In this document: one piece after another, positions 56,194 to 64,000 of the stretch | Numbering within the stretch: the first letter of the stretch is position 1 | Layout: every line of letters begins with the position of its first letter | Assembly: GCA_019119595.1 (NCBI GenBank) | Contig: DWWS01000073.1 | Span: 1 to 64,000, forward strand | DNA from: Candidatus Eisenbergiella merdavium | GTDB taxonomy: Bacteria > Bacillota > Clostridia > Lachnospirales > Lachnospiraceae | Length of the DNA stretch: 64,000 bases | Reading direction: 5' to 3' | Made by a program: the position numbers and the translations under genes | Notes under the pieces: model-generated | The model's database searches: none | Seen by the model: the letters and a program-made list of their open reading frames with translations, nothing else | Told to the model about the DNA's origin: nothing

Positions 56194-57093
56194 ATGAAAA
56201 AGGTAACGAGGAAAAAAGCATTATTAAAAGAAGCTGTCATCACCATAGCGGTATGCCTGATCTATTTCGCGGTGCGGGCAGGGCTCAGACAGGCTTCGAT
56301 CATTACGGTGGATGTTTCCGTGTCTCCGGACGGACAGCACACCCTTCTGCTGCAGTCCAGGGACAGCATTCTCCGGCGCATCCAGGACGGTGGCGTCCGG
56401 CGCGGGAGCACTAAGGGAAGGCTTGTCCTGGAGGAAGGGGAGGAGACGATCGCCCGTTTTGACTTTTCATTATTGGATAATGGCCGTGCCGTCCGCCCTG
56501 AGAGCTGGAGCGTCTCCTGGTCGGAGGGTTGTGTTACGGCGGTGCTCACCGGTTCCGATCAGGCAGATCAGGAGGTTACGATCACCATGTCCGGCGAGGT
56601 ATCCTCAAGATACCTGTCGTGGGATCCCTTTGAAGAATATGTGGAAAACTATCTGGAAAACCTGATGGAATCCGTTCCGGAGGTTCCGGCAGAAGAAGCT
56701 GACGAAGCTCTGGTTCTGGAAGAAAGCGGGTACGATGAGACATATCTGCGGATCAGGGATGGATACCGTGCGGTCTACGAGGAGCTTTTCCGGGACAGGG
56801 GCTGTGCGTTTTCGGAAAGCTTCGACGCGAAGGGGAATCTCAGGATCATCCTCTCGGAAAGCGATGAGACAGTGGAATATCTGATGTACGACCGGGAGTC
56901 GGAGAACGGAAAATGCGGGCTTTACGTGTATTATACGGTGAATAAGGGCGAGGACGGCGCCTGGTCGCCCGACCAGGCGAAAATACTGGACATTTACGCC
57001 TGGGTTTACGATACGGGCGAGGTGATCAGCAGCGGCAGAACGGACTGGGCCGATTCCGGAAACGAGGCCTACCGGGCCGCAACGGGAGAATAG
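56194..57093 (+). CDS. Hypothetical membrane-anchored protein
   Basis: The 299-aa protein has a basic start, one hydrophobic segment at about 13-31 (AVITIAVCLIYFAVRAGL) and a soluble part presumably outside the membrane. An early beta-rich stretch (VSVSPDGQHTLLLQSRD) is followed by an acidic C-terminal half. I do not recognise a family. AGAAGGAAAG precedes ATG 56194; a TTG eight codons earlier is less likely. It probably forms an operon with the pRiA4b ORF-3-like gene. Confidence 0.6.
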   Translation: MKKVTRKKALLKEAVITIAVCLIYFAVRAGLRQASIITVDVSVSPDGQHTLLLQSRDSILRRIQDGGVRRGSTKGRLVLEEGEETIARFDFSLLDNGRAVRPESWSVSWSEGCVTAVLTGSDQADQEVTITMSGEVSSRYLSWDPFEEYVENYLENLMESVPEVPAEEADEALVLEESGYDETYLRIRDGYRAVYEELFRDRGCAFSESFDAKGNLRIILSESDETVEYLMYDRESENGKCGLYVYYTVNKGEDGAWSPDQAKILDIYAWVYDTGEVISSGRTDWADSGNEAYRAATGE

Positions 57094-57133
57094 GAAACCG
57101 TGATATCGGCCGGAGGCCGCCTGTCTGCATTTT

Positions 57134-58555
57134 TCAGTCGTCATCCTCGTCGGAAACGGGAAGGCTGAAAATAAATTCCGTGCCCTCGCCCTCGGTGCTG
57201 ATGACGTTGATGTTTTCGTTGTGCGCCTGGATGATCTCCTTCGTGATGGAAAGGCCAAGGCCGGTGCCCTTTTTATCCTTGCCGCGGGACAGATCGGTTT
57301 TGTAGAAGCGGTCCCAGATCAGCTTCAGGCTGTCCTTGGGAATGCCGATGCCGCTGTCCTTGACGGAAACGAAAACCTTCGTGTTTTTTTCCGTGGTCTC
57401 GATTTTGATGACGGAATCGTTGTGCGAAAATTTGATGGCGTTGTCAAGCAAATTGTAGAGCACCTGCTGGATCTTTCCCATGTCCGCGTTGACATAAAAC
57501 CGGTCGCCGGTGAGGACCAGCTCAATGGCGATCCGCTTCTGCTGGCAGGTTCCCTCAAAGGAGGCGGCCGTGTCCCGGATCACCGCATTCAGGTCAAAAT
57601 CCGTTTTTTCCAGAACCATGCCCCTGGTGTTCAGGTTGTTCAGGGTGAGCAGGCTGTTGGTCAGCTTGGTCAGCCGGTCGGTCTCGTTGAGGACGATATG
57701 CAGGTATTTCTCATACATCTCCGGCGGGATGGTTCCGTCCAGCATGGCCTCCAGATAGCCGTGGATGGAGGTCAGGGGGGAGCGGAAGTCATGGGAGACG
57801 TTGGCGATGAATTTTTTCTGGTTGTCCTCACTGCGCGCGATCTCGCTGGCCATGTAGGAGAGGGTGGCGGCGAGGTAGCCGATCTCGTCCTCACTGTCCA
57901 CCTGGATCTCGTAATGCATGTTTCCTGCGGCATACTGCTCCGTCGCCTCCGTGATCCGACGCAGCGGCAGGTAAACCATTTCCGTGAAAAAGATCAGGAT
58001 GATCAGAGAAAGCAGGAACAGGATGACCAGGATGATATAGGTGATGCTCAAAATCCCTTCGCTCGTCAGCTTCAGCTCCGCCATAGAAGCGTGAATGACC
58101 ACATAGCCGCTCACCTTAAAATTGGAGGTGATGGGAGCGAATACGCTGAGCATGTCCTCGTTAAAGGTCTGGTAAAAATTACCCACCGTATAATAGGAGC
58201 CCGCAAAATCGGTGGTGTTGAAGCCCTCCACGATGCGGGGCGTTTCCAGATCCACCGGAGTTTCCGTGTCCAGGATCATGCGGCCGGAGGGGTTGATGAT
58301 CCAGATCACCGCATCCAGATAGGCCGCGAGGGAATTCATCTGGGTGTTTACCGTTTCCAGATCCACCTCCTTGCTGTACAGGTCGGCCGCATAGGTATTT
58401 GCGATCAGAGTGGCCTCCTTGTAGAGGGAGTCCGCCTTTTCTCTTTTCATATGCTCAAGCGTCATGCTGGAGCCGAAGGTGGCCACCACGGCAAAGCCGA
58501 AGAAGCCGAAGATCAGATAGGCGAGCAGGAATTTCAGATAGAGGGTTTTCCTCAT
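57134..58555 (-). CDS. Sensor histidine kinase with extracytoplasmic sensor and HAMP domain
   Basis: The 473-aa kinase has membrane helices at about 8-27 and 166-190, an external sensor of about 135 residues between them, a HAMP linker (191-245), phosphoacceptor H255 in NVSHDFRSPLTSI, and an ATPase with LYNLLDNAIKFS, DSGIGIPKD and GTGLGLSIT. It resembles the PhoR/WalK group. Its start overlaps the regulator stop by 4 nt. The signal is unknown. Confidence 0.92.
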   Translation of the reverse strand: MRKTLYLKFLLAYLIFGFFGFAVVATFGSSMTLEHMKREKADSLYKEATLIANTYAADLYSKEVDLETVNTQMNSLAAYLDAVIWIINPSGRMILDTETPVDLETPRIVEGFNTTDFAGSYYTVGNFYQTFNEDMLSVFAPITSNFKVSGYVVIHASMAELKLTSEGILSITYIILVILFLLSLIILIFFTEMVYLPLRRITEATEQYAAGNMHYEIQVDSEDEIGYLAATLSYMASEIARSEDNQKKFIANVSHDFRSPLTSIHGYLEAMLDGTIPPEMYEKYLHIVLNETDRLTKLTNSLLTLNNLNTRGMVLEKTDFDLNAVIRDTAASFEGTCQQKRIAIELVLTGDRFYVNADMGKIQQVLYNLLDNAIKFSHNDSVIKIETTEKNTKVFVSVKDSGIGIPKDSLKLIWDRFYKTDLSRGKDKKGTGLGLSITKEIIQAHNENINVISTEGEGTEFIFSLPVSDEDDD

Positions 58556-59253
58556 TGTCTCACCTCGAATTTATAGCCGATGCCCCAGATGGTAGCGATC
58601 CGCCAGGTTTCGTGATCCTTGATCTTCTCCCGCAGGCGCTTGATATGTACGTCCACGGTGCGGGTATCGCCGATGTATTCATAGCCCCAGATCTGATCCA
58701 GAAGCTGTTCTCTGGTGAAAACATGGTTGGGAGAGGATGCGAGGAAATACAGAAGCTCCAGCTCCTTGGGCGGCATATCCACGGTTTTTCCGTTATAGAT
58801 TACGGAGTAGTTGGTCTGGTTGACGATCAGATCCGGATATTCCACGCATTTGATATCCGGCTGCTCCTTTACTGCGGGAGCGGTCTTATAGCGGCGCAGG
58901 ACCGCCTTCACTCTGGCCACCAGCTCCTTGGAGTCAAAGGGTTTCTCCATGTAGTCGTCCGCTCCAAGCTCCAGCCCGAGAACCTTGTCGAAGATCTCTC
59001 CTTTGGCGGAGAGCATGATGATGGGCACGTTGGAATGGCTGCGGACCTCCCGGCAGACCTGATAGCCGTCGATGCCCGGAAGCATCAGATCCAGAAGGAT
59101 CAGGTTCGGGGAAAAGCTGTCAACCATCTGAAGGGCGGATTCCCCGTCACCCACGATCATGGTGTCAAAGCATTCCTTCGTCAGATACAGAGAGATCAGC
59201 TCCGCGATGTTGCTGTCGTCGTCTACGATCAATATTTTCTGTTTATTTACCAT
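58552..59253 (-). CDS. OmpR/PhoB-family response regulator
   Basis: The 233-aa protein has a receiver domain (DDD at 11-13, D55 in LILLDLMLPG, KPF with the conserved lysine) and a PhoB-type winged helix (MPPKELELLYFLASSPNHVF, then VDVHIKRLREKI). It pairs with the downstream kinase through a 4-nt overlap. No tandem repeat site is evident upstream. Confidence 0.92.
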   Translation of the reverse strand: MVNKQKILIVDDDSNIAELISLYLTKECFDTMIVGDGESALQMVDSFSPNLILLDLMLPGIDGYQVCREVRSHSNVPIIMLSAKGEIFDKVLGLELGADDYMEKPFDSKELVARVKAVLRRYKTAPAVKEQPDIKCVEYPDLIVNQTNYSVIYNGKTVDMPPKELELLYFLASSPNHVFTREQLLDQIWGYEYIGDTRTVDVHIKRLREKIKDHETWRIATIWGIGYKFEVRQ

Positions 59254-59313
59254 AATATTCCTTTCTCAAAGCCTGCGGGCGGACGGGGCGCATCGCTCCC
59301 GCCATCCGCGTCC

Positions 59314-61692
59314 TCAGGACTTGAATTCCACAATAGTGACGCCCGCGTCGCCCTCGCCGTATTCGCCGAGGCGGTAGGACTTCACATATTTCACTTTGCG
59401 CAGGTGGCTCTGCACCGCGTTCCGCAGAGCGCCCGTGCCTTTGCCGTGCACCACCCGCACGGTGGTCAGATGGGCCAGATAGGCGTCGTCCAGATATTTG
59501 TCCAGCTCGGTAAGCGCCTCGTCCACCGTCTTTCCCAGCAGGTTGATCTCCGGGGAAACGGAGAGGGATTTGGACATCCGGATCTTGCCGGAGCCGGTGC
59601 GCTTTGCGCCGCCGGGGGAATAGCTGTCCTTTTCCTGAACCAGAACCAGGTCGTTTATATTGGTCTGGGTGCGGATGATGCCGCACTGGACGAACAGGTT
59701 TCCCTTGTGGTCAGGCAGGGAGCTGACGGTTCCCTTCAGCCCCATGGATACGATGCGCACCGATTCTCCCAGTCTGATCTGGGAGGGCTTCAGGCCGGAG
59801 GCGGCGGGCTTTTCCGCCTTGACGGACAGCTTGCTGTTTTTCTCCGAGATCTTGCCCCGCACCTTTTCCCGCTGCTTTTCCAGCTCCTTCATGGAAGCGC
59901 CGGGGCCTGCCTTCTGGAAGATGCGGATGGTCTCGTCCGCCGTATCCTTTGCCTCCTGCAGAATTTCGCGCGCCTTCTCGTTTGCCTCCCGCAGGATTTT
60001 GTCCCTGGACTGGTCGATGCGCTCCTGCTTCTGCTCCAGCCGCTTTTTGAGGGTCTCGATCTCCTGTCTGTATGCGGCGATCTCCTGCTGTTCCTTTTCT
60101 ATGGTCACGCGGCTCTGCTCCAGATCGGTGAGCAGATCCTCGAAGCTTTTATCCTCCGCGCTGATCTGGGCGCCCGCCGCGTCGATGATCTCCTCGGGAA
60201 GCCCGAGCCGCCTGGAAATGGCGAAGGCGTTGCTCTTTCCGGGAATGCCGATGAGCAGCCGGTAGGTGGGCCGAAGGGACTGCACGTCAAACTCACAGCA
60301 GGCGTTTTCCACAAAGGAGGTGGAGAGGGCGTAAACCTTCAGCTCGCTGTAATGGGTGGTGGCCATGGTGCGGATGCCCCGGTCGTGCAGGTGGTTCAGG
60401 ATGGCTATGGCAAGAGCCGCGCCCTCCGTGGGATCGGTTCCCGCGCCCAGCTCATCGAAGAGACAGAGGGAATCCGCGTCCGCCTCCTTCAGGATGGAAA
60501 CGATGCTGGTCATGTGGGAGGAAAAGGTGCTCAGGCTCTGCTCGATGCTCTGCTCATCCCCGATGTCCGCGTACACCTCGCGGAAAATAGAAAGCTCCGA
60601 ACGGTCCTGGGCGGGAATATGAAGCCCCGCCTGTCCCATCAGACAGAACAGCCCCGTTGTTTTCAAAGAAACCGTTTTTCCGCCCGTGTTGGGGCCGGTG
60701 ATGATAAGCAGGTCGTAATCCCTCCCCAGCCGGATATCGATGGGCACGGTTTTCTTTTTATCCAGAAGCGGATGCCTCGCGCCGCGGATGTTGATGCTGT
60801 GCTCCTCGTTGAAAACGGGCTTTGTGGCGTTCTGCTCCAGGGCAAGGGAGGCTTTGGCAAAAATGAAATCCAGGCGGGTCATCACATGCTGGTTTTCCGC
60901 GATTTCCACCGTGTGCTCCGAAGCAAGAGCGCTGAGGGAGGCCAGAACCTTTTCGATCTCCTCTTTTTCCTTCAGCTCCAGCTCCCGCATCTGGTTGTTC
61001 AGATTTACCACGGCGGCGGGCTCGATAAAAATGGTGCTTCCCGTGGAGGACTGGTCGTGGATCATGCCCGGCACCTGGCTGCGGTATTCGGCCTTCACGG
61101 GCAGGCAGTAGCGCCCGTTTCTTGTGGTGATCAGGGCTTCCTGCAGACAGGAATGCAGATTGCCGTTCACCATGCTGTTCAACTGGGAACGGATCCGCTC
61201 CGTGGTCACGGCCATGCTGCGCCGCACGTGCTTCAGGCCGGGGCTGGCATCATCACTGATCTCCTCCTCCGAAAGAATACAGCGGCAGATCTCATGGGAA
61301 AGCTGTGTCAGCGGCTCCAGCGCGGCAAACAGCGGCGTCAGGGAGTCGTCCGGGATATCCTCCCGGTCCTTTCTTCCATAATTTTTCACCCGCGAGGTGT
61401 TCTCCAGCAGAGAAGCGATGTGCAGAAGCTCCGGGATGGAAAGCGTGCTCCCGATCTCCAGAGACTTTAAGCTCATGCCAAGCTCCCTGGTGCTTCCGAA
61501 GGAAATGCTTCCCTTCTTGAACAGCCGGGTCAGAGCGTCGGCGGTCTCCTGCTGGGCGCTCTCAATATCGGCAAGCCGGTCCATGGGCACAAGCTCCCGG
61601 CAGAGCCTTCGGCCCGGATCTGAGGTGGCGTGCTCCGCAAGCCGTTCAATGATCTTATTATATTCAAGCGTTTTCAAAACCTTCTTATTCAT
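59314..61692 (-). CDS. mutS2: MutS2/RqcU Smr-domain ATPase
   Basis: The 792-aa protein has the MutS core without the mismatch-recognition domain: a clamp region, an ABC-type ATPase with ITGPNTGGKTVSLKT near 330 and LCLFDELGAGTDPTEG, a long coiled coil (about 510-640), and a C-terminal Smr domain with VRVVHGKGTGALR. Known relatives split collided ribosomes or suppress recombination. The ATG at 61692 (MNKKVLKTLEYNKI) is the usual family start. It is transcribed alone, 60 nt upstream of the response-regulator gene. Confidence 0.93.
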   Translation of the reverse strand: MNKKVLKTLEYNKIIERLAEHATSDPGRRLCRELVPMDRLADIESAQQETADALTRLFKKGSISFGSTRELGMSLKSLEIGSTLSIPELLHIASLLENTSRVKNYGRKDREDIPDDSLTPLFAALEPLTQLSHEICRCILSEEEISDDASPGLKHVRRSMAVTTERIRSQLNSMVNGNLHSCLQEALITTRNGRYCLPVKAEYRSQVPGMIHDQSSTGSTIFIEPAAVVNLNNQMRELELKEKEEIEKVLASLSALASEHTVEIAENQHVMTRLDFIFAKASLALEQNATKPVFNEEHSINIRGARHPLLDKKKTVPIDIRLGRDYDLLIITGPNTGGKTVSLKTTGLFCLMGQAGLHIPAQDRSELSIFREVYADIGDEQSIEQSLSTFSSHMTSIVSILKEADADSLCLFDELGAGTDPTEGAALAIAILNHLHDRGIRTMATTHYSELKVYALSTSFVENACCEFDVQSLRPTYRLLIGIPGKSNAFAISRRLGLPEEIIDAAGAQISAEDKSFEDLLTDLEQSRVTIEKEQQEIAAYRQEIETLKKRLEQKQERIDQSRDKILREANEKAREILQEAKDTADETIRIFQKAGPGASMKELEKQREKVRGKISEKNSKLSVKAEKPAASGLKPSQIRLGESVRIVSMGLKGTVSSLPDHKGNLFVQCGIIRTQTNINDLVLVQEKDSYSPGGAKRTGSGKIRMSKSLSVSPEINLLGKTVDEALTELDKYLDDAYLAHLTTVRVVHGKGTGALRNAVQSHLRKVKYVKSYRLGEYGEGDAGVTIVEFKS

Positions 61693-61800
61693 GTCTGCTC
61701 CCATCTGCGCGCTTTTGCGCGCATATCATTATATCATGGAACCGGGGGCATAGCCAGTCCTTTGCGTTTTTGCATCCGGTTCTCCCGGAAATGTTCTTAT

Positions 61801-61814
61801 GGAAAACGTTTTCC
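61801..61814. promoter_or_regulatory. cre-like palindrome ahead of the 61950 gene
   Basis: GGAAAACGTTTTCC is a perfect 14-bp palindrome that differs from the CcpA-binding cre consensus mainly at its outermost bases. It lies 3 bp upstream of a candidate -35 box. Confidence 0.4.
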
Positions 61815-61817
61815 CTG

Positions 61818-61846
61818 TTGAAAAAGGGCGGCATTTTTGCTAGGAT
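61818..61846 (+). promoter_or_regulatory. Candidate promoter of the 61950 gene
   Basis: TTGAAA (61818-61823), a 17-bp spacer and TAGGAT (61841-61846) point toward the small gene at 61950, with a leader of about 100 nt. Confidence 0.4.
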
Positions 61847-61949
61847 AGGAGCGTGAAGGGTATCCCGGCGGGCGAAAACCGTCCGGCGGTGGTGCCGGTG
61901 GAGAAGAAAAGGCTGCATACAGGAGACGTTTTGGCAGGAGAAAGCGCTT

Positions 61950-62372
61950 TTGGAAGTGCAGAGAAAGGCGGCCGTAATGAAGATCATGGAGTTTATCAAC
62001 GCGCACAGGGAGGATGAGGATCCCTGCGAATGCGTGATCCTGCCCGACGGCGGAATAGAGGAGCCTCTTCCCTCCCATATCGGGAAGCTTGCGGAAATCG
62101 CGGGGGAGAATTCCTCGGAATTTAACAGGTATATGGAAAAAAGTATGGAGCCGCTGTTCTGGCTTGTGGAGTATACCCGCTGCATGTCCGTGTGGCAGAC
62201 CCGGGTGGTCGCGCCCTCGGAGACGACGCAGGCGCAGGAGGATACCCTGGAGGAGCTGTATAACGCGGCCCTTCTGTCTCCCGGCTATCTGAGGGAAACG
62301 GCCGGGGAGAATTACAGGCGGAGCGTGGAAGCGGCAAGACAGGTCATCGGCTCGCATCCGGATATCCGGTGA
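61950..62372 (+). CDS. Hypothetical small protein (TTG start)
   Basis: The 140-aa protein has no signal peptide or membrane helix. Its N-terminal third (VMKIMEFINAHREDEDPCEC, then VILPDGGIEEPLPSH) and helical remainder match no family I can name. TTG 61950 is supported by GGCAGGAG 8 nt upstream; ATG 61977 is an alternative that would shorten it by nine residues. It may be co-transcribed with the HtrA-like gene 63 nt downstream. Confidence 0.6.
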   Translation: MEVQRKAAVMKIMEFINAHREDEDPCECVILPDGGIEEPLPSHIGKLAEIAGENSSEFNRYMEKSMEPLFWLVEYTRCMSVWQTRVVAPSETTQAQEDTLEELYNAALLSPGYLRETAGENYRRSVEAARQVIGSHPDIR

Positions 62373-62435
62373 ATGGCCCGGCGCTTTTGCGGGAAGAAGG
62401 ACAGCCCGCGTATGAAATTTTGAAATGGAGTCATT

Positions 62436-63806
62436 ATGCCTGAACAGGAAAGAAAGAAGGAAACGGGACAGGCGGAGCAGAAACAGCAGCAGTCAAAGCC
62501 GCAGCCTGCCTCGGAATCCGCAGGAACGGATATCAGCTTCATAAAGGAAAAGGTCAAGGAAAGACCGGTCAATAAAAGAAAGCTTCTGAAAAGAACCATG
62601 ATCACCGCCTCCATGGCCGTGATCTTCGGATTGATCGCCTGCTTCACCTTTCTGGTGCTTGAGCCTGTCTTTTCCAACTGGCTGTATCCGGAGGAGGAAC
62701 CGGAGCCGGTACAGCTTCAGGAGGAATCGGAAAACGAGGAGATGCTTCCGGAGGACATGGTGCTGGAAACGGAAAGCGAGGAGGAAAGCGCGCCGCCCGT
62801 GCAGACAACCGTGGTGGAGCGGGTGGAGCTGAATATTTCCGATTACCAGACGCTTTACAGCAACCTTTATAAAATGGTCCAGGAGGTATCCAAGTCCATG
62901 GTGACGGTGATCGGGATCACCTCCGACACGGACTGGCTGAACAATCCTTATGAAAATGAAGGGCAGAATGCCGGGCTGATCGTCGCGGACAACGGCAGGG
63001 AGCTTCTGATCCTCACAGAAAAGGAGATCGTGGATCAGTCGGAGGAGCTGAACGTGGTGTTCAGCGACAATACGCAGGTGCAGGCTGAGCTGAAGCAGGC
63101 CGATCCCACGGTCGGCCTGGCCGTGATCAGCGTTAAGCTGACCGATATTCCGGATACCACAAGGGAGATCATATCGCCGGCAAAGCTGGGAAGCTCCAGC
63201 AACAGCGGTCTTCTTGCGACGCCGGTCGCGGCGCTCGGACGCCCGCTGGGAACGGCCAATTCGGTCGTTTACGGGATGATCACCTCCTCGGACAGCGCGC
63301 TTCATCTGACGGACGGCAATTACCAGCTTCTGACCACCGATATCTACGGAAGCACCTTTGGAAGCGGTGTCATCACAAATCTGAGCGGCCAGGTGCTCGG
63401 TATCATCTGCCAGGAAAACAGCTCTGAGGACACGCCCAATCTGATCACCGCCTACGGCATCAGCGGGCTGAAAAACCTGATCGAGAAGCTTTCCAACGGG
63501 CAGCCCTCCGCCTTCCTCGGCATCTTCGGCACGGATGTGCCACAGGAGATCCAGGAGACCCAGGGCGTGCCCGCGGGCGCATACGTGACCGGCATTGTCA
63601 TGGATTCTCCCGCCATGGTGGCGGGCATCCAGAGCGGCGACGTGATCGTTCAGATAGGAACGGAACCAATCGCCTCTTTTTCCGACTATACCAAAACGCT
63701 CATGGGACTGCTTCCCGACACGGAGGTGACGCTCACCGTCATGCGTCAGGTTCAGGACGAATATCAGGAGATGGCGGTGGATGTGCTTCTCAATACGCTG
63801 GAGTAG
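62436..63806 (+). CDS. HtrA-like membrane-anchored PDZ protein lacking the protease triad
   Basis: The 456-aa protein has a cytoplasmic Gln/Lys-rich tail, one membrane helix (about 56-76), an acidic spacer, a trypsin-like domain (about 140-355) and a PDZ domain (about 360-450: GAYVTGIVMDSPAMVAGIQS, then GDVIVQIGT). The layout is that of S1C/HtrA proteases, but aligning by eye puts E197 at the catalytic histidine (ILTEKEIV for ILTNxHVV), G227 at the aspartate (DPTVGLAVI) and GSTFGSG at GNSGG. It is therefore probably a pseudoprotease, acting as a scaffold or sensor at the membrane. Placement of the serine loop is least certain. Confidence 0.8.
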   Translation: MPEQERKKETGQAEQKQQQSKPQPASESAGTDISFIKEKVKERPVNKRKLLKRTMITASMAVIFGLIACFTFLVLEPVFSNWLYPEEEPEPVQLQEESENEEMLPEDMVLETESEEESAPPVQTTVVERVELNISDYQTLYSNLYKMVQEVSKSMVTVIGITSDTDWLNNPYENEGQNAGLIVADNGRELLILTEKEIVDQSEELNVVFSDNTQVQAELKQADPTVGLAVISVKLTDIPDTTREIISPAKLGSSSNSGLLATPVAALGRPLGTANSVVYGMITSSDSALHLTDGNYQLLTTDIYGSTFGSGVITNLSGQVLGIICQENSSEDTPNLITAYGISGLKNLIEKLSNGQPSAFLGIFGTDVPQEIQETQGVPAGAYVTGIVMDSPAMVAGIQSGDVIVQIGTEPIASFSDYTKTLMGLLPDTEVTLTVMRQVQDEYQEMAVDVLLNTLE

Positions 63807-63827
63807 GGAAGCGATATGGAGGTAAAA

Positions 63828-64000
63828 ATGAAATATATCAGAGATTACAGAGAAGGCGACCGGATGTTTGACATTTATCTTTGCAAGCACAAGCAGTCGG
63901 CCGTGACAAAAAACGGAAAAGCCTACGAGACGGTGATCCTGCAGGACAAGACGGGCACCATGGACGCCAAGGTATGGGATCCCAACAACGCGGGGATCGC
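63828..64000 (+). CDS. YhaM-like 3'-5' exoribonuclease, N-terminal part (cut by the window end)
   Basis: Only 57 residues are visible. The start RDYREGDRMFDIYLCKHKQS, followed by KNGKAYETVILQDKTG, is the N-terminal OB-fold of the YhaM/CBF1-type nucleases that carry a C-terminal HD domain. GGAGG lies 5 nt before ATG 63828; an ATG four codons upstream overlaps that site. It follows the HtrA-like gene by 21 nt. The remainder lies outside the window. Confidence 0.75.
   Translation, partial: MKYIRDYREGDRMFDIYLCKHKQSAVTKNGKAYETVILQDKTGTMDAKVWDPNNAGI

Noticed and set aside
58399..61470. Very long open frame (about 1000 codons) on the plus strand
   Set aside because: It is antisense to mutS2 and the response regulator/kinase pair, whose motifs are complete; its translation has no recognisable domain.

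Overview
The window looks like a chromosomal segment of an anaerobic gut Firmicute of the class Clostridia, most likely Lachnospiraceae. This rests on moderately GC-rich DNA, strong AGGAGG-type ribosome binding sites, many GTG/TTG starts, oxygen-sensitive radical-SAM enzymes, an LplB/LplC/lipoprotein sugar transporter with a membrane AraC regulator, a long Firmicute-type SRP RNA directly after tadA, and lineage-restricted families such as a DUF6128-like protein. No plasmid, phage structural or conjugation genes are seen.

Layout. 1-4.9 kb: tRNA-Pro(CGG), a gamma-carbonic-anhydrase-like protein, an AlkD-like repair protein, an Lrp/AsnC regulator overlapping an OGG1-type glycosylase, and a Crp/Fnr regulator divergent from a TIGR04076-HMA fusion. 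5.2-11.8 kb: a one-strand, lower-GC block with a putative ADP-ribosyltransferase toxin/antitoxin pair, a LytTR/GHKL two-component system and a heterodimeric ABC exporter. 11.8-23.9 kb: an rRNA methyltransferase, a GH2 beta-galactosidase, a DUF2975/XRE/DUF4173 membrane operon with a lipoprotein, and a HelD-type ATPase with an unexpected C-terminal domain resembling the N-terminal beta-sandwich of GH31 glycosidases. 24-30.1 kb: a complete sugar ABC importer operon ending in its AraC-type sensor. 30.5-35.3 kb: an HD hydrolase, endonuclease III and a BirA-controlled bioY-bioB-bioD-bioA operon. 35.2-41.7 kb: a RelA/SpoT synthetase with a HEPN-like tail, an ABC-F protein, and a lower-GC two-component/BcrAB-like immunity module. 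41.7-49 kb: accessory carbohydrate and phosphate genes (OPA-type MFS, phosphodiesterase-like protein, DeoR, ROK kinase, metallophosphoesterase, beta-helix protein). 49-64 kb: an HD hydrolase, XRE regulator, DUF6128-like protein, two radical-SAM proteins, tadA, SRP RNA, a pRiA4b ORF-3-like protein, a two-component system, MutS2, an HtrA-like protein lacking its catalytic triad, and the start of a YhaM-like exoribonuclease.

How the parts work together. The biotin operon holds transport plus the last three synthetic steps, under a textbook BirA operator that overlaps the -35 box. The sugar importer operon has a candidate activator element next to its promoter. The BcrAB-like transporter follows its two-component system, and an exact tandem 11-bp repeat at their junction is a likely response-regulator site. 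The toxin/antitoxin promoter carries an inverted repeat between -35 and -10, as expected for autoregulation.

The most unusual items are the HelD-GH31N fusion, the alarmone synthetase with an RNxxxH tail, the catalytically degenerate HtrA and the TIGR04076-HMA fusion. All assignments come from reading the sequence; no database search was run.
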